64,000 bases of DNA from Imbricaverruca yamaguchii (Eukaryota > Arthropoda > Thecostraca > Neoverrucidae): NCBI GenBank assembly GCA_034440575.1, contig JAOTOL010001623.1, positions 2,352,001 through 2,416,000 of the forward strand, written 5' to 3'. This document shows positions 22,565 to 33,774 of this stretch, in pieces. The stretch's first letter is position 1. Each line of letters starts with the position of its first letter. Under the pieces are notes generated by a model, which saw only the letters and a program-made list of their open reading frames with translations, searched no databases and was not told the DNA's origin. The position numbers were made by a program, and so were the translations under genes.

Positions 22565-23540
22565 TGCAAAATATCAGAGCTCTCGATATTTTGTACTTAA
22601 TGTATGATACATGACAAGCATATATTTATAAGTCCATGACAAGAATAGTGTGAAATTAAAAAGACGTCATTGCTTAATGTGGTGCCAAATTTTTTATCTC
22701 TCACAAAAGTAAACATTAAGACAAAAACTTACAGCGACTGATTTCGGGTCAGCGAATGGGTTCTAAAGGAACCATTTGCTTCAACGTCATGCATAAGCGC
22801 GGAACGACAGTGCTATAGGTTTTGCGGAGGGTGGGGCTATGGACAGAGGATCTATGGGCTGAACCTAGTAAGTTTCGCTGGCTTGAAGAAAACAAGGGTG
22901 GTGGTGAAATCCAGCAGCCATGGTAGGTGATCTATGACGTTGGCATCAGCGAGGTGGTGATGGCGATACCTGCATTGCCCATAAAAAGAACATCATGCTC
23001 TCCCATGCTGGCCAGGGCCACTATGCAGTTGAACGTAGCAACTCTTCAGGCAGGGCGAGGTACTGCGAAGCTAGCAAGCTTCAAAATGAGGTCATGATGT
23101 AGTGACTATGAGCCCCGTGAGAAATCGACACTCTATTTGTGTCCAAGAAAATGTGACGAACTGGTGAGGGACGTGGGACAGAGTGCAACCGATGATATCA
23201 GTGGCGGATCTAGGGTATTGTTTGTCGTGAGTGGAAGGGGGCACTCATTTGGATTGGCATCATTTCCCGGACGGACACCACTGATTGATACACCTTCTAG
23301 CGATGCATTCGCGTGTTTCCGTTTCTACTCAGAGGAGCGCCTTCAGCTGAAAGGAAGTGCAATGATGTGCTTACGTGCGTCCTCGGAGGCGCACGAGTGC
23401 GCATCATCCGCACATTTTTTCAGTCAGAGGGCCACTACTTTCCATGTGGGGGAGGAAGGTGCACATGCTCTATCTCTCTACCCTGCCCTTCGAGATGCCC
23501 TTGAAAGGTCTCTAATAATTTTTATTTCACGGCTGAAGTA
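22565..23540. other. Gene-free stretch upstream of the LTR element
   Basis: No recognisable gene or repeat. Confidence 0.5.
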
Positions 23541-23545
23541 TCTTG
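23541..23545. repeat. Target-site duplication TCTTG (left)
   Basis: TCTTG directly precedes the left LTR and matches TCTTG directly after the right LTR. Five bp is the usual size for Ty3/Gypsy integrases. Confidence 0.9.
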
Positions 23546-23757
23546 TGTGGTGGTGCACGCTCAGTCCTCACTGTCTCTTGAGATGCACTGCTCTATCACG
23601 GTCTCTATATTGTGTACGGCTCGACACACACGCTGCTGCCTCTGGCCTTGCCCTGACGCGACTGGGCCCTGCCAGGGCGCACAGTCGGAAGTGGGTCGCG
23701 CGTCCGTGGTGCCATAAACCACGGCCCGCGCTCGGCACATGCGACACACGCACAACA
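23546..23757 (-). repeat. 3' LTR (left copy in window orientation)
   Basis: 212 bp. Read on the plus strand it begins TGTGGTGGTGCACG and ends GCGACACACGCACAACA; read in element orientation it starts TGTTGTGCGTG. It matches the other LTR base for base as far as I can compare. Short LTRs of this size are known in Mag/Mdg1-like Gypsy lineages. Confidence 0.93.
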
Positions 23758-23769
23758 CCTCCCCTCCAA
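23758..23769 (-). other. Polypurine tract
   Basis: On the minus strand TTGGAGGGGAGG directly abuts the start of the 3' LTR, the standard position for the plus-strand primer. Confidence 0.85.
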
Positions 23770-23950
23770 GTTCATGGTCAGGTTCCAGACTATGCCAACG
23801 ACTACTACACACTTCCACCTCCCCTCCGAGTCGACGACGACGGCAGACGGTTGGTGTCGACTCACAACACCCTGCCGCCACAGCTCGGGCTACAGCACAA
23901 TGCTGCACAACAATGCTTCACAACACATCGTACCGGCGAGTGCGTGAAGG

Positions 23951-24530
23951 CTACTCGTAAGAGGGAAGCCTGGGGTCGATTTGGAGGCGAGCGGGGCGGT
24001 GAGAGCGTCTGCCGCTGCGACGGGGAACCGGACTGGTCGGTGGCTGTGGGGGCGGTGACCTTCGGTCGGTCAACTCGTCCGCAAAACGAACAGTGCGCGG
24101 TGGGTGGGTCGGCGCGGCCTGACTGGGCGGCGCGGACGGACACGGCGGTGTGTACTCGGACACGAGCGGGCGGAATGGGCGTAGGAAACGGCGATTGCGC
24201 CAATATATGCGGCCACTGGGGAGCTTCACTAGGAAGTCACGCCGTCGGCCTACACCTACAACGGTGCCTCGCCGGTCCCATAACCCGGTCGAGGGGTCCT
24301 GAAGGGACACGTGGGTCCCAACGCGCAGGCTGGGCAGTGGCATGGCCGCTCGATCATAGCGGTCACGGGCCGCTTGCCGGAGTGAGTCGGCGCGGGCGTC
24401 ACAGTCGTCAGCGGCTCGCTGCCACTCAGGTGCGAAGGCACGGTGGTGCATGGGGACCGCTGAGCGCAGAGGACGGCCGTAGAGGATTTGAGCGGGTGAC
24501 CGGTGGTCCGCTCGCGGGGTGTTGCGAAGC
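23951..24530 (-). pseudogene. Integrase C-terminal part of the LTR element
   Basis: A minus-strand frame entering from about 24560 and ending at 23951 encodes ELRNTPRADHRSPAQILYGR followed by PLRSAVPMHHRAFAPEW. It continues with LRVGTHVSLQDPSTGLWDRR, a VVGVGRRRDFLVKLPSGR block and RNRRFLRPFRP, then a Pro-rich tail. These are the post-catalytic helix and chromatin/DNA-binding C-terminal region of Gypsy-type integrases. It is in a different frame from the catalytic core upstream, separated by a one-base shift at a C run (24568-24571). The first in-frame Met is at 24451, but there is no reason to think translation starts there. Confidence 0.85.
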
Positions 24531-24531
24531 T

Positions 24532-24900
24532 CTAGCAGCCCACGAGCGAACGCATCACAGTCAAGGTCCCCGCTACGGTCACTTTCTGCACCAGTCTCTT
24601 CACTAGTTTGACGACCGCCTCAGCGTGGCCGTTGGACTGCGGGTAGTGCGGGGTAGACATGTGATGTGTTACGCCCCAGCGCCGCAGGAAGTCTCTGGTG
24701 AGATGAGCAGTGTACTGTGGGCCACCGTCGCTGCGTAGCACACAGGGAACACCGGTGGAGGCGAAGATTTCCCGCAGGTGCCGGATCAAAGTCCGGGCGG
24801 TGGCGTCGCCGGCGCAGTGCACAACTGCGGGCCACCCGGAGAGCCGATCAACGTACACCAGGTAGGTCTTGCCTGCGTGACTGAAGAAATCTGTGGACAC
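24532..24900 (-). pseudogene. Integrase catalytic core of the LTR element (DD35E)
   Basis: The 122-codon frame carries STDFFSHAGKTYLVYVDRLSGW, here D4 as first acidic residue; LRSDGGPQYT with D58; and HYPQSNGHAEAVVK with E94, giving exactly 35 residues between D58 and E94. Integrase joins the cDNA ends to target DNA and produces the 5-bp duplication. Upstream it is out of frame with the long gag-pol frame (shift near 24912-24920), and downstream out of frame with the C-terminal domain (shift near 24568-24571). The Met at 24900 is not a real start. Confidence 0.9.
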
Positions 24901-27097
24901 AGACTCGAAGACTCGGCTCGGCGGGGTCCGACATCAGTGGCTCTCGCTGCTGGCGAGGCAGCCGTTCACGGCACACCTGGCAGGAGCCAACGGTGTCGGC
25001 AACATCGCGGTCGATGCCGGCCCAGTATACAGACTGGCGTGCGCGGCGCTGTGTGCGTTCGATGCCTTGGTGCGAGTCGTGCAGGCGCTGCAGAGTCTCT
25101 GCTCTGAGGCTTCTGGGGATGACCAGCCGGGGACCACATACCAGGATTCCGTCGTCAACGGCCAGGCGATCTCGCACGCCCCAGTATGACCTCAGGGCAG
25201 CAGGCAGGTCACGTCTCTGATCAGGGAAGCCGTGTGTCACGGCCTCGCACAACGCTATGTACTCGGCGTCGGCGCGGGCGGCGTCGCGGACGCGGGTCAG
25301 CGTGGCATCCTCGATGGGAGACACCCGGGCTCCGTCTGGATCCAGCTGGGTCACTGAGCGCACGACGAGACTGTGGAGCTGATGAGTCACGTCATCTTCG
25401 GCTTCCTCGTCGTCTGGTTTGGGGTCATCCACGGGGGCTCTGGAGAGAGCATCTGACTTGTGCATCAGGGTCTGGTTCGTGCTGAATTTTCGTCGGCGCG
25501 GGGGTCGCACCGGCGCCTCCTCTCGCGTCCTCGTAGAGGTGTTGTCATCTAACGGCGGTGACAGCCCCTCTCGTCTGACAGTGCTGCCGCTAGGCGGCGC
25601 GGCTTCCGTATCCGTTCCACCGGCGGCCACGCTCGCCACCTGACTGGGGAAGTCCGGTGGCAGAATCCCGAGAGCGATGGAGTCGTGCCAGGAGAGCAGG
25701 GCGCTGTCCAGGCCCTGTATGACATGCACGGTCACTGTCGCTGTGATTGCACCCAATGTCAGGTCACACTGTACAGTCCCAAAGCACTGCAGCTCGTGGC
25801 CACCAGCTGCATACAGCTTGTCCGCGGGCGGAGACAAACGACTTATGTCCACGTGCATTTCCGCAGCCTGTGCCACGCCAATGCAGGAAGTTTCCGCTCC
25901 GGTATCGGGTGTCCAGAGCGTTGAGCCGGCACCATTATGGTGGGTCGTAAACAGCCGGATCCTGGGAGAGCGGCGGGACGACAGGCCGTAAACTCGTATG
26001 TCGGACACGTTCGCACGATACTGGCCCGAGTCTCTTTGTCTGGAGCTGTCGCGCTGTGTTGGGGCTGTTCCAGATGTCGCGCCACGCTGACGACACCTGG
26101 CCCGAAAATGGCCGCGACGGTGACACAGGTGACACGTGGCCGTCCGGGCAGGGCATGGCTGCCCGTCGGCGTGCGGGTAGCGACCGCAGGCGGGACACCT
26201 GTCCAGCGTCGGATGCGAGTCTGTCCGACGGGTGTTTGAGCCGCTGGGATCCCTGCGACGAGTGCCTGGGCGGCTGGAGTCTGACTGACGGGCACGGGCA
26301 GTCCTGTTCCGACGATATGCGGACACAGGTTGGACGTGGCCGTTTGTCATGGCAGCCGAGTTCTGACGGGCGTTTTCTTGCCCACGGCAGATGTGGACTG
26401 CTGACTGCAGGGTGAGATCACTTTCGCTCAGAAGCGCACGCAGGGTGTCCTCATCCCGGATCCCAGTGACGATGCGGTCGCGAAGCTGTGAGTCCGTGCA
26501 ATGCGGACAGAAGTCGCAAAACTGGGCGATTTCGCGCAAAGCCATGAAAAACTCATCGAATGTCTCACCGTCCGCTTGCTGACGGCGGAAGAACTCTCGC
26601 CGATCCAGGATCACGTTACGCTGCCGACGCAGATGGCGCTCCATACCTCGGATGATGGTCTGGATATCGGACGTGGAGACGTCAATATCCAGGCCGTGAC
26701 GGAGGGTTCGCGTCCACTGGTCGTCGAGCAGGGCGACGAGGGCGGCGGTTTGACTCGCCGGCGGGAGGTCATACAGACCGGTGAGAATGGCGTACCCCTC
26801 GAATTTGTCCCGCCAAGAGGCGAACTCGCGCAGGCTGGCACCTTCCATCAGCCTGGGGGCAGGCGTGGCTGTCGCACCCAGCCGTCTCGTGCCGCGGGTG
26901 GCTGAACCAGGGTCAGCACCGGCGGCATCGGTGCGGTCGACAGCGGAGTCGGTCAGCGTGCTGTGCTGCGGTCTGGTCTGGGCGGCCGATTCGGCCAGCG
27001 CCAGAAGCCGTTCCTCTCTCCTGGCGGATGCTGTGGCTTGCTCCGTAAGCAGATCCGTCAGGCGGGAGAGGGTTTCGGTGAGAGCGTCCGGATCCAT
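24848..27097 (-). CDS. Gag-protease-integrase polyprotein with RT deleted
   Basis: 749 codons from ATG at 27095-27097, the first Met and only about 16 bp inside the LTR, typical for Gypsy elements. Residues about 85-245 are the capsid-like gag region (FASWRDKFEGYAILTGL and ERHLRRQRNVILDRREFF blocks). CHLCHRRGHFRARC at 322-335 is a C-x2-C-x4-H-x4-C zinc knuckle, preceded by a second Cys/His cluster at 301-315. The aspartic protease has DTGAETS at 398-404 and ALLSWHDSIALGIL at about 466-479. Normally about 400-500 residues of RT and RNase H follow. Here residue 547 or so leads straight into SDALSRAPV, the usual end of RNase H, then the integrase HHCC finger (H673, H676, C706, C709). The last about 20 residues after PAEPS are frameshifted relative to the integrase core. 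The element could make Gag, protease and partial integrase but no reverse transcriptase. Confidence 0.88.
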   Translation of the reverse strand: MDPDALTETLSRLTDLLTEQATASARREERLLALAESAAQTRPQHSTLTDSAVDRTDAAGADPGSATRGTRRLGATATPAPRLMEGASLREFASWRDKFEGYAILTGLYDLPPASQTAALVALLDDQWTRTLRHGLDIDVSTSDIQTIIRGMERHLRRQRNVILDRREFFRRQQADGETFDEFFMALREIAQFCDFCPHCTDSQLRDRIVTGIRDEDTLRALLSESDLTLQSAVHICRGQENARQNSAAMTNGHVQPVSAYRRNRTARARQSDSSRPGTRRRDPSGSNTRRTDSHPTLDRCPACGRYPHADGQPCPARTATCHLCHRRGHFRARCRQRGATSGTAPTQRDSSRQRDSGQYRANVSDIRVYGLSSRRSPRIRLFTTHHNGAGSTLWTPDTGAETSCIGVAQAAEMHVDISRLSPPADKLYAAGGHELQCFGTVQCDLTLGAITATVTVHVIQGLDSALLSWHDSIALGILPPDFPSQVASVAAGGTDTEAAPPSGSTVRREGLSPPLDDNTSTRTREEAPVRPPRRRKFSTNQTLMHKSDALSRAPVDDPKPDDEEAEDDVTHQLHSLVVRSVTQLDPDGARVSPIEDATLTRVRDAARADAEYIALCEAVTHGFPDQRRDLPAALRSYWGVRDRLAVDDGILVCGPRLVIPRSLRAETLQRLHDSHQGIERTQRRARQSVYWAGIDRDVADTVGSCQVCRERLPRQQREPLMSDPAEPSLRVCVHRFLQSRRQDLPGVR

Positions 27098-27112
27098 ATT
27101 ACCGACGCGCCA
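27095..27112 (-). promoter_or_regulatory. Putative tRNA primer-binding site
   Basis: On the minus strand the internal region begins TGGCGCGTCGGTAATATG directly after the 5' LTR. TGG is the complement of a tRNA CCA end. I do not assign the tRNA with confidence (a serine tRNA is possible by analogy with other Gypsy elements). The site runs into the gag ATG. Confidence 0.65.
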
Positions 27113-27324
27113 TGTGGTGGTGCACGCTCAGTCCTCACTGTCTCTTGAGATGCACTGCTCTATCACGGTCTCTATATTGTGTACGGCTCGACACACACGC
27201 TGCTGCCTCTGGCCTTGCCCTGACGCGACTGGGCCCTGCCAGGGCGCACAGTCGGAAGTGGGTCGCGCGTCCGTGGTGCCATAAACCACGGCCCGCGCTC
27301 GGCACATGCGACACACGCACAACA
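27113..27324 (-). repeat. 5' LTR (right copy in window orientation)
   Basis: 212 bp, apparently identical to the 23546-23757 copy. In element orientation this is the promoter-bearing LTR. TATATTGTG in the plus-strand reading (about 27173) is a weak AT-rich patch; no TATA box is claimed. Confidence 0.93.
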
Positions 27325-27329
27325 TCTTG
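27325..27329. repeat. Target-site duplication TCTTG (right)
   Basis: TCTTG directly follows the LTR end CA and matches 23541-23545. Confidence 0.9.
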
Positions 27330-28145
27330 GGGGCGCCGTGGCTGTGTGTTCTGCCCAGACAAGGAATCGTGCCGTTACGCGAAGAAAATGTTGGAAATAC
27401 TCGCGAAGCAGGATATCCCGTTCTGGCCAAGGGAGATGAGGGAGATGAGCACATCATGCTGTCAAGTCCCATTGAGGACGTCTGGGAATGCTCAAGAGCA
27501 AGCCGGTCGAACGAGGCTGGGAAGCTCTCTCAGAGGAATCCCTGAAGTGATGTCTGAGATGGAGCGTGAAATATCCCGACCCAGAGGTGCTGCGGGCCAT
27601 TACGGAGAGGATGGCGCAGCGCGTGAGGCTGCCTTCTCGATTTCGCATACATTTGGAAACTCACCATGTGGTATTGTACGTGGTATAGAAAAATATAATG
27701 CTATGTAGTATATATCTTGCAGTTTTTATGTGTCGAATACATCCATTGGTTATTGCATTGAATTCAATTTTGTCTCAAGCGTTTTAAAGGTTGCCCGTCA
27801 TGTTGGCTGGAGGCAATAGCGTATGCATAAATCAGCCAAGTGGAGGGGGCAAACCAAATTTTTTGTTTGACAGCTGCTTTACACAACGTATTTGTGCAGT
27901 GCGTAATGCGTTTCCTCTGCGTTCTTAGGCAAGATGCAGAGCACAGTTTGCGATACCATTCTGGAAGAGTGTGTTATGTTAGGAAGCTGAGCTCGTGTCA
28001 ACCATATTTAGACATTCAAACGGACATTCTTCATCCCTCTGGAACACCAATCCAAGCCTCAGGGGCACAACTTGTAGGCCAATTGAGCGCTTTCGGCCCC
28101 ATATTGGCCAACAACTGGACTTTTCAGCCCTTCGGTGCCAAAGTG
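27330..28145. other. Gene-free stretch
   Basis: Short unrecognised open frames only. From about 28060 it grades into the degenerate GAGGACCC-type repeats. Confidence 0.5.
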
Positions 28146-28689
28146 GGGGTCATGGCCCAATGGTCGATGAAGCGACCCCAAGCTCTTGAAAGAGGGCTTT
28201 CAGGCTGAAAGAAGAGGTTTTGGATCGCTAAGGAGACCCATGTACCAACGGAGAGGACCCATAACTGCGAGAGGACCCCGAGGCGTTAGGGAGGGCCCAG
28301 AGCTGGGATGGAGGGTCTCTCAGCCGGCGGAGGGAAACAAAACCATACAGAGGGTCCTTGCGTAATAGAGGAGGCCCAAGCTTTTGAAAGAGGGGACTGC
28401 TTTTCAGCTTTTGAAAGAGGGAAAGAGGTGCCCCGAGCCATGAAAAGGGTCTTGAATTGACAAAGGGGACCCATAAATCAACGTACAGGGCTATGGGTCG
28501 GCTTTAGCTCGCGCTGGTAAAGGGATTTAGAGTTAACAGTGGGCCTCAGACTGATGAAGAGGCCCCCGGGCTAGGAAGACGATCCAATAATCTGAAGCGT
28601 AATGGGTCTCTGGAATCGTAATCTGAAGCGTAATGGGCGGAAGCGTAAACGTCCATGTAGGGGCACTGTTAAAAGGCAATGGGGTTTCC
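28146..28689. repeat. Degenerate short-period repeat (GAGGACCC/AGCTxxGAAAGAGG)
   Basis: Recurring GAGGACCC, GAGGGxC and AGCTTTTGAAAGAGG motifs at roughly 30-bp intervals with much divergence. It continues into the inverted-repeat arm to the right. Confidence 0.6.
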
Positions 28690-29390
28690 AGTGAGTGAAG
28701 GGGCATCCGCCCCTTGGGGAGTCCGATGTGTCTTCTAGGCGATTTCTCTGAGGGACACAAATATAACCGAGGAAGAATTAAAATAACCCTTACAGCTTGT
28801 GCAGAAAGGACCCCAGAGCTCTGAAGACGTCCACCCTGAAGGCTGGCAAGGGCCGTGAAGGTAAAAATGGTTAGTCCGACAGCTGGAATGCCCACGCCAG
28901 CTGGAAATAGCAGTCTCGGTTGGAATGGGCTCCTGACAGCTGAGGAATAAGCCTGTGAACCAGAGAAGGCCTATAAGAGGTGAACAGGACCCCTAAGAGC
29001 TGCAGTAGACTACTGAAGGCCTATCTCAGACCTGACATGCCCACGAAATTAGAGCTAGAGGGACGGACAGAGCCATCTAAGAGCTAAGGAGAGACCGAAA
29101 TCTGTCGATGTTTGCTAGAAATTGTTAATCCTGTCTTGGAAGGCTGCAGGATCCACTGAAAACTAGACAGGTTTGTGAAGAAATGGATATTGCCCATACA
29201 ACATGGAGCGGGCTCTTGACGGATGACTGGATCCCCTGAGAGCCAGACAGGACTAGACTGTGCTGTTCCTGAGCTTTGGGATGGGCGCCTGATAGATCGG
29301 GGCCTCTGCGAGCAAAGGAAGTTTTTAAGAACTGGCGATTGGTGCGAGGAATACTGAGAGCCAGCCTCAGAGAGAGCGACTGGGAAAGTT
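28690..29390 (-). repeat. Left arm of a large inverted duplication
   Basis: The reverse complement aligns with the sequence at 30985-32660. Examples are CTCAGTATTCCTCGCACC (rc of about 29350) against CTCAGTATTCCTCACAGCC at 31038; CATCCGTCAAG against CATCCGTCAGTT near 31170; and TCTTAATTTTT...TCGGTTATAT-like blocks at 28760-28790 against 32545-32570. Identity is moderate, so the duplication is old. Confidence 0.75.
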
Positions 29391-29399
29391 GTTGGGGAA

Positions 29400-29796
<397 letters not shown>

Positions 29797-29843
29797 GGGG
29801 CAATTGTCGTTTGTTGGACGCAATTGGCCATGCAGCATTTCAT

Positions 29844-29869
29844 ACACACACATACACACGCATACACAT

Positions 29870-29954
<85 letters not shown>
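29844..29954. repeat. (CA)n microsatellite
   Basis: Imperfect CACATACACACG start, then about 42 perfect CA units (29871-29954). Confidence 0.97.
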
Positions 29955-29955
<1 letters not shown>

Positions 29956-30299
29956 TCTGTATGAAGCCAATTCGAACATCGTCACCGAGGTAGCAGCAGG
30001 AGGCGAGACCGAGACCAATTCAGTGTTCGTGTGCTTGACGGCGATTGGAGACGTTTCGGTGCGGATGAGCACGGAGCAGGCTGATTGCATTTTCCTCTGC
30101 TGTCTGGGGTAATGTACCGTTAGCAGGATGCTGTTTTTCCTGTTGGCCAGACTCTGGTCGGCGTGTCGCATATGTTTTCTGTGCTGGTGATAGTGTCTGA
30201 GAAACAGGTGCTCTCCCGCATCATGGGTCCTGCTGTTTGCAATAAGCGTGCCATATATATATAGTTTACAAATTCGCATGCGCCTATTTATATATATAC

Positions 30300-30322
30300 A
30301 TATACTATTGTATATATATATA

Positions 30323-30374
<52 letters not shown>
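30300..30374. repeat. (TA)n microsatellite
   Basis: TA dinucleotides with one TTTATATA interruption near 30325. Confidence 0.95.
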
Positions 30375-30375
<1 letters not shown>

Positions 30376-30984
30376 TCTTACCTCTCCTACTCGGCAGTTC
30401 CGGTGAGCCCGCTGGGCGTCGCTGCCGTGCAAGTGTGTCAGCTGTTTGAGTTCAAAGAGCGTCGATAATTGTGAATGTGTTCGAGGCCATGTTTGACAAT
30501 TTGCTAGTCAGCTGTTGAATATATCATAGACCAATTTGCAATTAATGTAATATCGGAACCGGTTGTTGCAAGTGTGTTTATAGTTGGCTGGGATAATCAT
30601 CTGCTATTAGGTTAAAACGCAATCGTAATTTGCGCAGCTTTTGGTGTAGTAGGCAACTTGAATTGTTCGCGAATAACTTGGCTGAATGTATGGCAGCACC
30701 ACTTTGTCAAGCGGACGCAGACCTGGCGTCTCTCCATCGCGAGTTCTCGAGGGGAGCAGACGCGCTCGCCGCTCCGGAAACACCCGTCTGGTACAGTAAG
30801 CGCCGTGTGTCAAATGTCAAGCTGAATAGGTGCCGTAAACTATCTTGTCTTGTGAGACTCTGAGAATGCGGCCGAGTGCGACGGCCGTCTCTGGCAGCGT
30901 GAAGTGAGACGATGTGCCCTTTGTTCACGGGCTGTTTGTTTGAGAGAGCTAGGGTGTCCCCTCCCCGCCTTCGGGCCTTCCCAG

Positions 30985-32660
30985 TCTCCGACGGCATTTC
31001 TGGCTCTCGAAGACATTTTAACTCTGAGACGGACACTCAGTATTCCTCACAGCCATCGTCACTTCTCAAGAACTCTTTTAGTTTCAAGGAGATCCCATCC
31101 CGCAGGCACCCATCCCGCACAGCAGGGACATCCCAGTCCAATCTTCGCTGGCTCCCAGGGACCATGTTCATCCGTCAGTTGTCCTTTCCAGCTTGCATGG
31201 GCCCTTCTCAATCCTAGACAACCGTGCTTAGCTTCCAGGAACATCCAGCTCCGAGACAAGCCTGACAATTGCTCACAAACGTCACTTGGTATCGGAGCTC
31301 TCTTTAGCTCCTAGGTGGCTTTGTTCATCCCTTAGTTACTTCCAAAAATTAGAGGCATTCCAGTACTGTCCCCTCCAACCCTCAAGGACCATCTTCAACC
31401 CTTAGTGGCCCTTCCAAGTCATCAACAGCCCTTCTGGCTATGAAGGACATTCTAGCTCTAAGATCAACCCTCAGTATTCGTCGCAACCTTCGCTAACCCA
31501 TAGGGACTCTACGTAACTCACAAGGGTCCCTGTTCTTCTTGCATAGTATTTTCTCAGCCTCTTTGGCATTCCAATCCAGTTCTCCATTGCGCTCAGTGAC
31601 CCATTTCAATCGTTAGGGTCCCTCAGCAGCTATTAGATGCTCTTCACATGAACCCTTTGCACTGCACTTGCACCGCAGCTTGCACGATGCACCCTTTCAA
31701 GCTGCTGGGGGTCTTTGACAGTTGTCGACAGTCTGCTTTTGTCTTCAATTACATCTTCTAAATACTATGACATTCTAGCTCTGTTAGCTATGTTCTAGCT
31801 CATTTAATGACATTCTAGCTCTGAGATGGATCATCAGTATTCCTATTCGGTTCTTAGGAGCCCTATTCGTAGGGGCCTGTCAGGTCTTATAGGCTCTCAA
31901 GGGTCCTTTCAAACCACAAAAGCATTTCAGCCCTCTTTGGTCCTCGCTCTTGTTTATGCCTCAGCTGACATGGTGTTTTCCAACAGAGACAGCAACCTTC
32001 AGCTCGCATGGGCATTCCAGTTGTCATGCCAGCCCTCACATGTCTTCATGGCCCAGCTGGCACGGCCACTCCTGCTGAGTACCATCCCTCACATGTCTAC
32101 ATGGCCCAGCTGGCACGGCCACTCCTGCTGAGTACCATCCATCACATGTCTACATGGCCCAGCTGGCACGGCCACTACTGCTGTGTACCAGCCCTCACAT
32201 GTCTACATGGCCCAGCTGGCACGGCCACTACTGTTGTGTACCAGCCCTCACATGTCTACATGGCCCAGCTGGCACGGCCACTACTGCTGTGTATCAGCCC
32301 TCACATATCTGCATGGCCCAGCTGGCACGGCCACTCCTGCTGAGTACCATCCCTCACATGTCTACATGGCCCAGCTGGCACGGCCACTCCTGCTGAGTAC
32401 CATCCCTCACATGTCTACATGGCCCAGCTGGCACGGCCACTACTGCTGTGTACCAGCAATCGCGGGTTTTCACAGCCATTACCATCCCTCATAGTGGAAA
32501 TCTTCGAGTCTCAGGGGCCCTTTCAACACAATCTGTTGGATGCATCTTAATTTTTCGTCGGTTATATCATTATGCTTATGCTTTGGGAGGACCTTGCTGG
32601 CCCCTGAAGGTCGTCGTCTGGAGGGCTCCACTCGGACCTGCCGAAGGGGGAACGGCTACC
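30985..32660 (+). repeat. Right arm of the large inverted duplication
   Basis: Counterpart of 28690-29390. It is longer because it carries extra degenerate repeat units (about 31320-31960) and a 53-bp minisatellite (32039-32465) absent from the left arm. The left arm has a single GGGCATTCCAGCTG segment where this arm has the expanded array. Confidence 0.75.
32039..32465. repeat. 53-bp minisatellite, about 8 copies
   Basis: Unit ACATGTCTACATGGCCCAGC then TGGCACGGCCACT and a CTGCTG(T/A)GTACCA tail, with near-identical copies 53 bp apart (CATGG at 32047 and 32100). Two subtypes, ACTCCTGCTGAGTACCATCC and ACTACTGCTGTGTACCAGCC, are interspersed. Confidence 0.96.
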
Positions 32661-33774
32661 CCATTTTGTAAGTATTAGTATTCCGAGTGACCTTTCCCTT
32701 CCCGACCGTCATGCTTTTGAAGCCATAAACGCTTTTTTTTGCTGTGTTTGAAGTCCTAATTCGCTGACTCCGATTTTTTTCTTTAATATTACTTTTTAGC
32801 ATTTCTTGTTATAGTATTATCTATGAAGCGAGCGAATTTGTATGCAAAGAAAAGGTTTGATGACGGAATAAGGAAAGACTTTGTGCGACAGTTCGCCAGC
32901 CGCCGGTCACGTGGTTATGACGGCATGCACACGACGTGTGTACCTCCTGACGTCAACCCAGCGAATGGGTGGCTGACGTCAGTCCGGTGGAAAGTGTCGC
33001 GTCGAACGGCATGCAGCTAAATGCGGTATAAGCTAAACGAGGAGGCTGTGAGCAGGGGTGTCGATTTTTGAAAAACATTGGTGGAGCCGAAGTGCCAAGG
33101 CACGTACCCCCCCCCCCCCAACCAAAAACTAATCGCATTTCGCACACTATATTTTCGGATCTCATAAATTCTGAGTTTGTATTCGACAATGTGTATGTTT
33201 ATGTTTATTCAGCTAACGAACGAGGGAAATCGTCCAATAACTGGAGAAGTCACACAAATAAAAGACCGGTACACAGTACATGTCAACAAACAACTTTGAG
33301 CAATGGCATGTGACTGCAGTTCCATACAGTGGGCTCGAATATATCGTCATCGTCACCGTCTGCGCTTTCCCCTCACTCCACGCACCAACAAGCACACACC
33401 GGATTAAATCAAAATATTTCAGCGGTCAGATGCAGGCTAAAACACACTGGCCTTGATGGAGTATCGGAGCACAGCAGACCTGAACTGTGACGACAATCGG
33501 TGAAAGTATTTCCTTGGCGCCTTACATTAGGGAGGGGCGAAGCCAAAGTTGTGATTGGGCGATTTCAGGGTCGGGGAGGATATTTTCATTCACACCTGTG
33601 ACATCAGAATATCACTTTGCAGTTTCCAGTGAATCTGGAGCACTTTACCACAGGGCAATTCATTATCGAATAACACCATTAAACGTCCAACTGGAAAACA
33701 CGGATAATAATTTTGTGAAGAGGATCATGCTACGGATAGGAAAAATCCAGGAAAAAAACTTTTCCACAACCATG
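32661..33774. other. Gene-free stretch
   Basis: A poly-C run lies at 33109-33120. No recognised coding region. Confidence 0.5.

Larger units (their letters stand above)
23546..27324 (-). mobile_element. Complete LTR retrotransposon, Ty3/Gypsy order, RT-less
   Basis: Two 212-bp direct repeats (23546-23757 and 27113-27324) with TG...CA-type ends bracket 3,355 bp. Both repeats look identical by eye. The element is flanked by a 5-bp direct duplication TCTTG. Gene order on the minus strand is gag - zinc knuckle - protease - [RT absent] - RNase H tail - integrase zinc finger - DDE core - C-terminal domain, with integrase last, which is the Ty3/Gypsy order. A polypurine tract and a putative primer-binding site are in place. 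Total length of 3.78 kb is well below the roughly 5 kb expected for such an element, because RT and most of RNase H are missing. Identical LTRs imply recent insertion. Confidence 0.93.

Noticed and set aside
23137..24606. 489-codon plus-strand open frame
   Set aside because: It lies largely antisense to the integrase region and LTR of the retrotransposon in GC-rich DNA and has no known domain.
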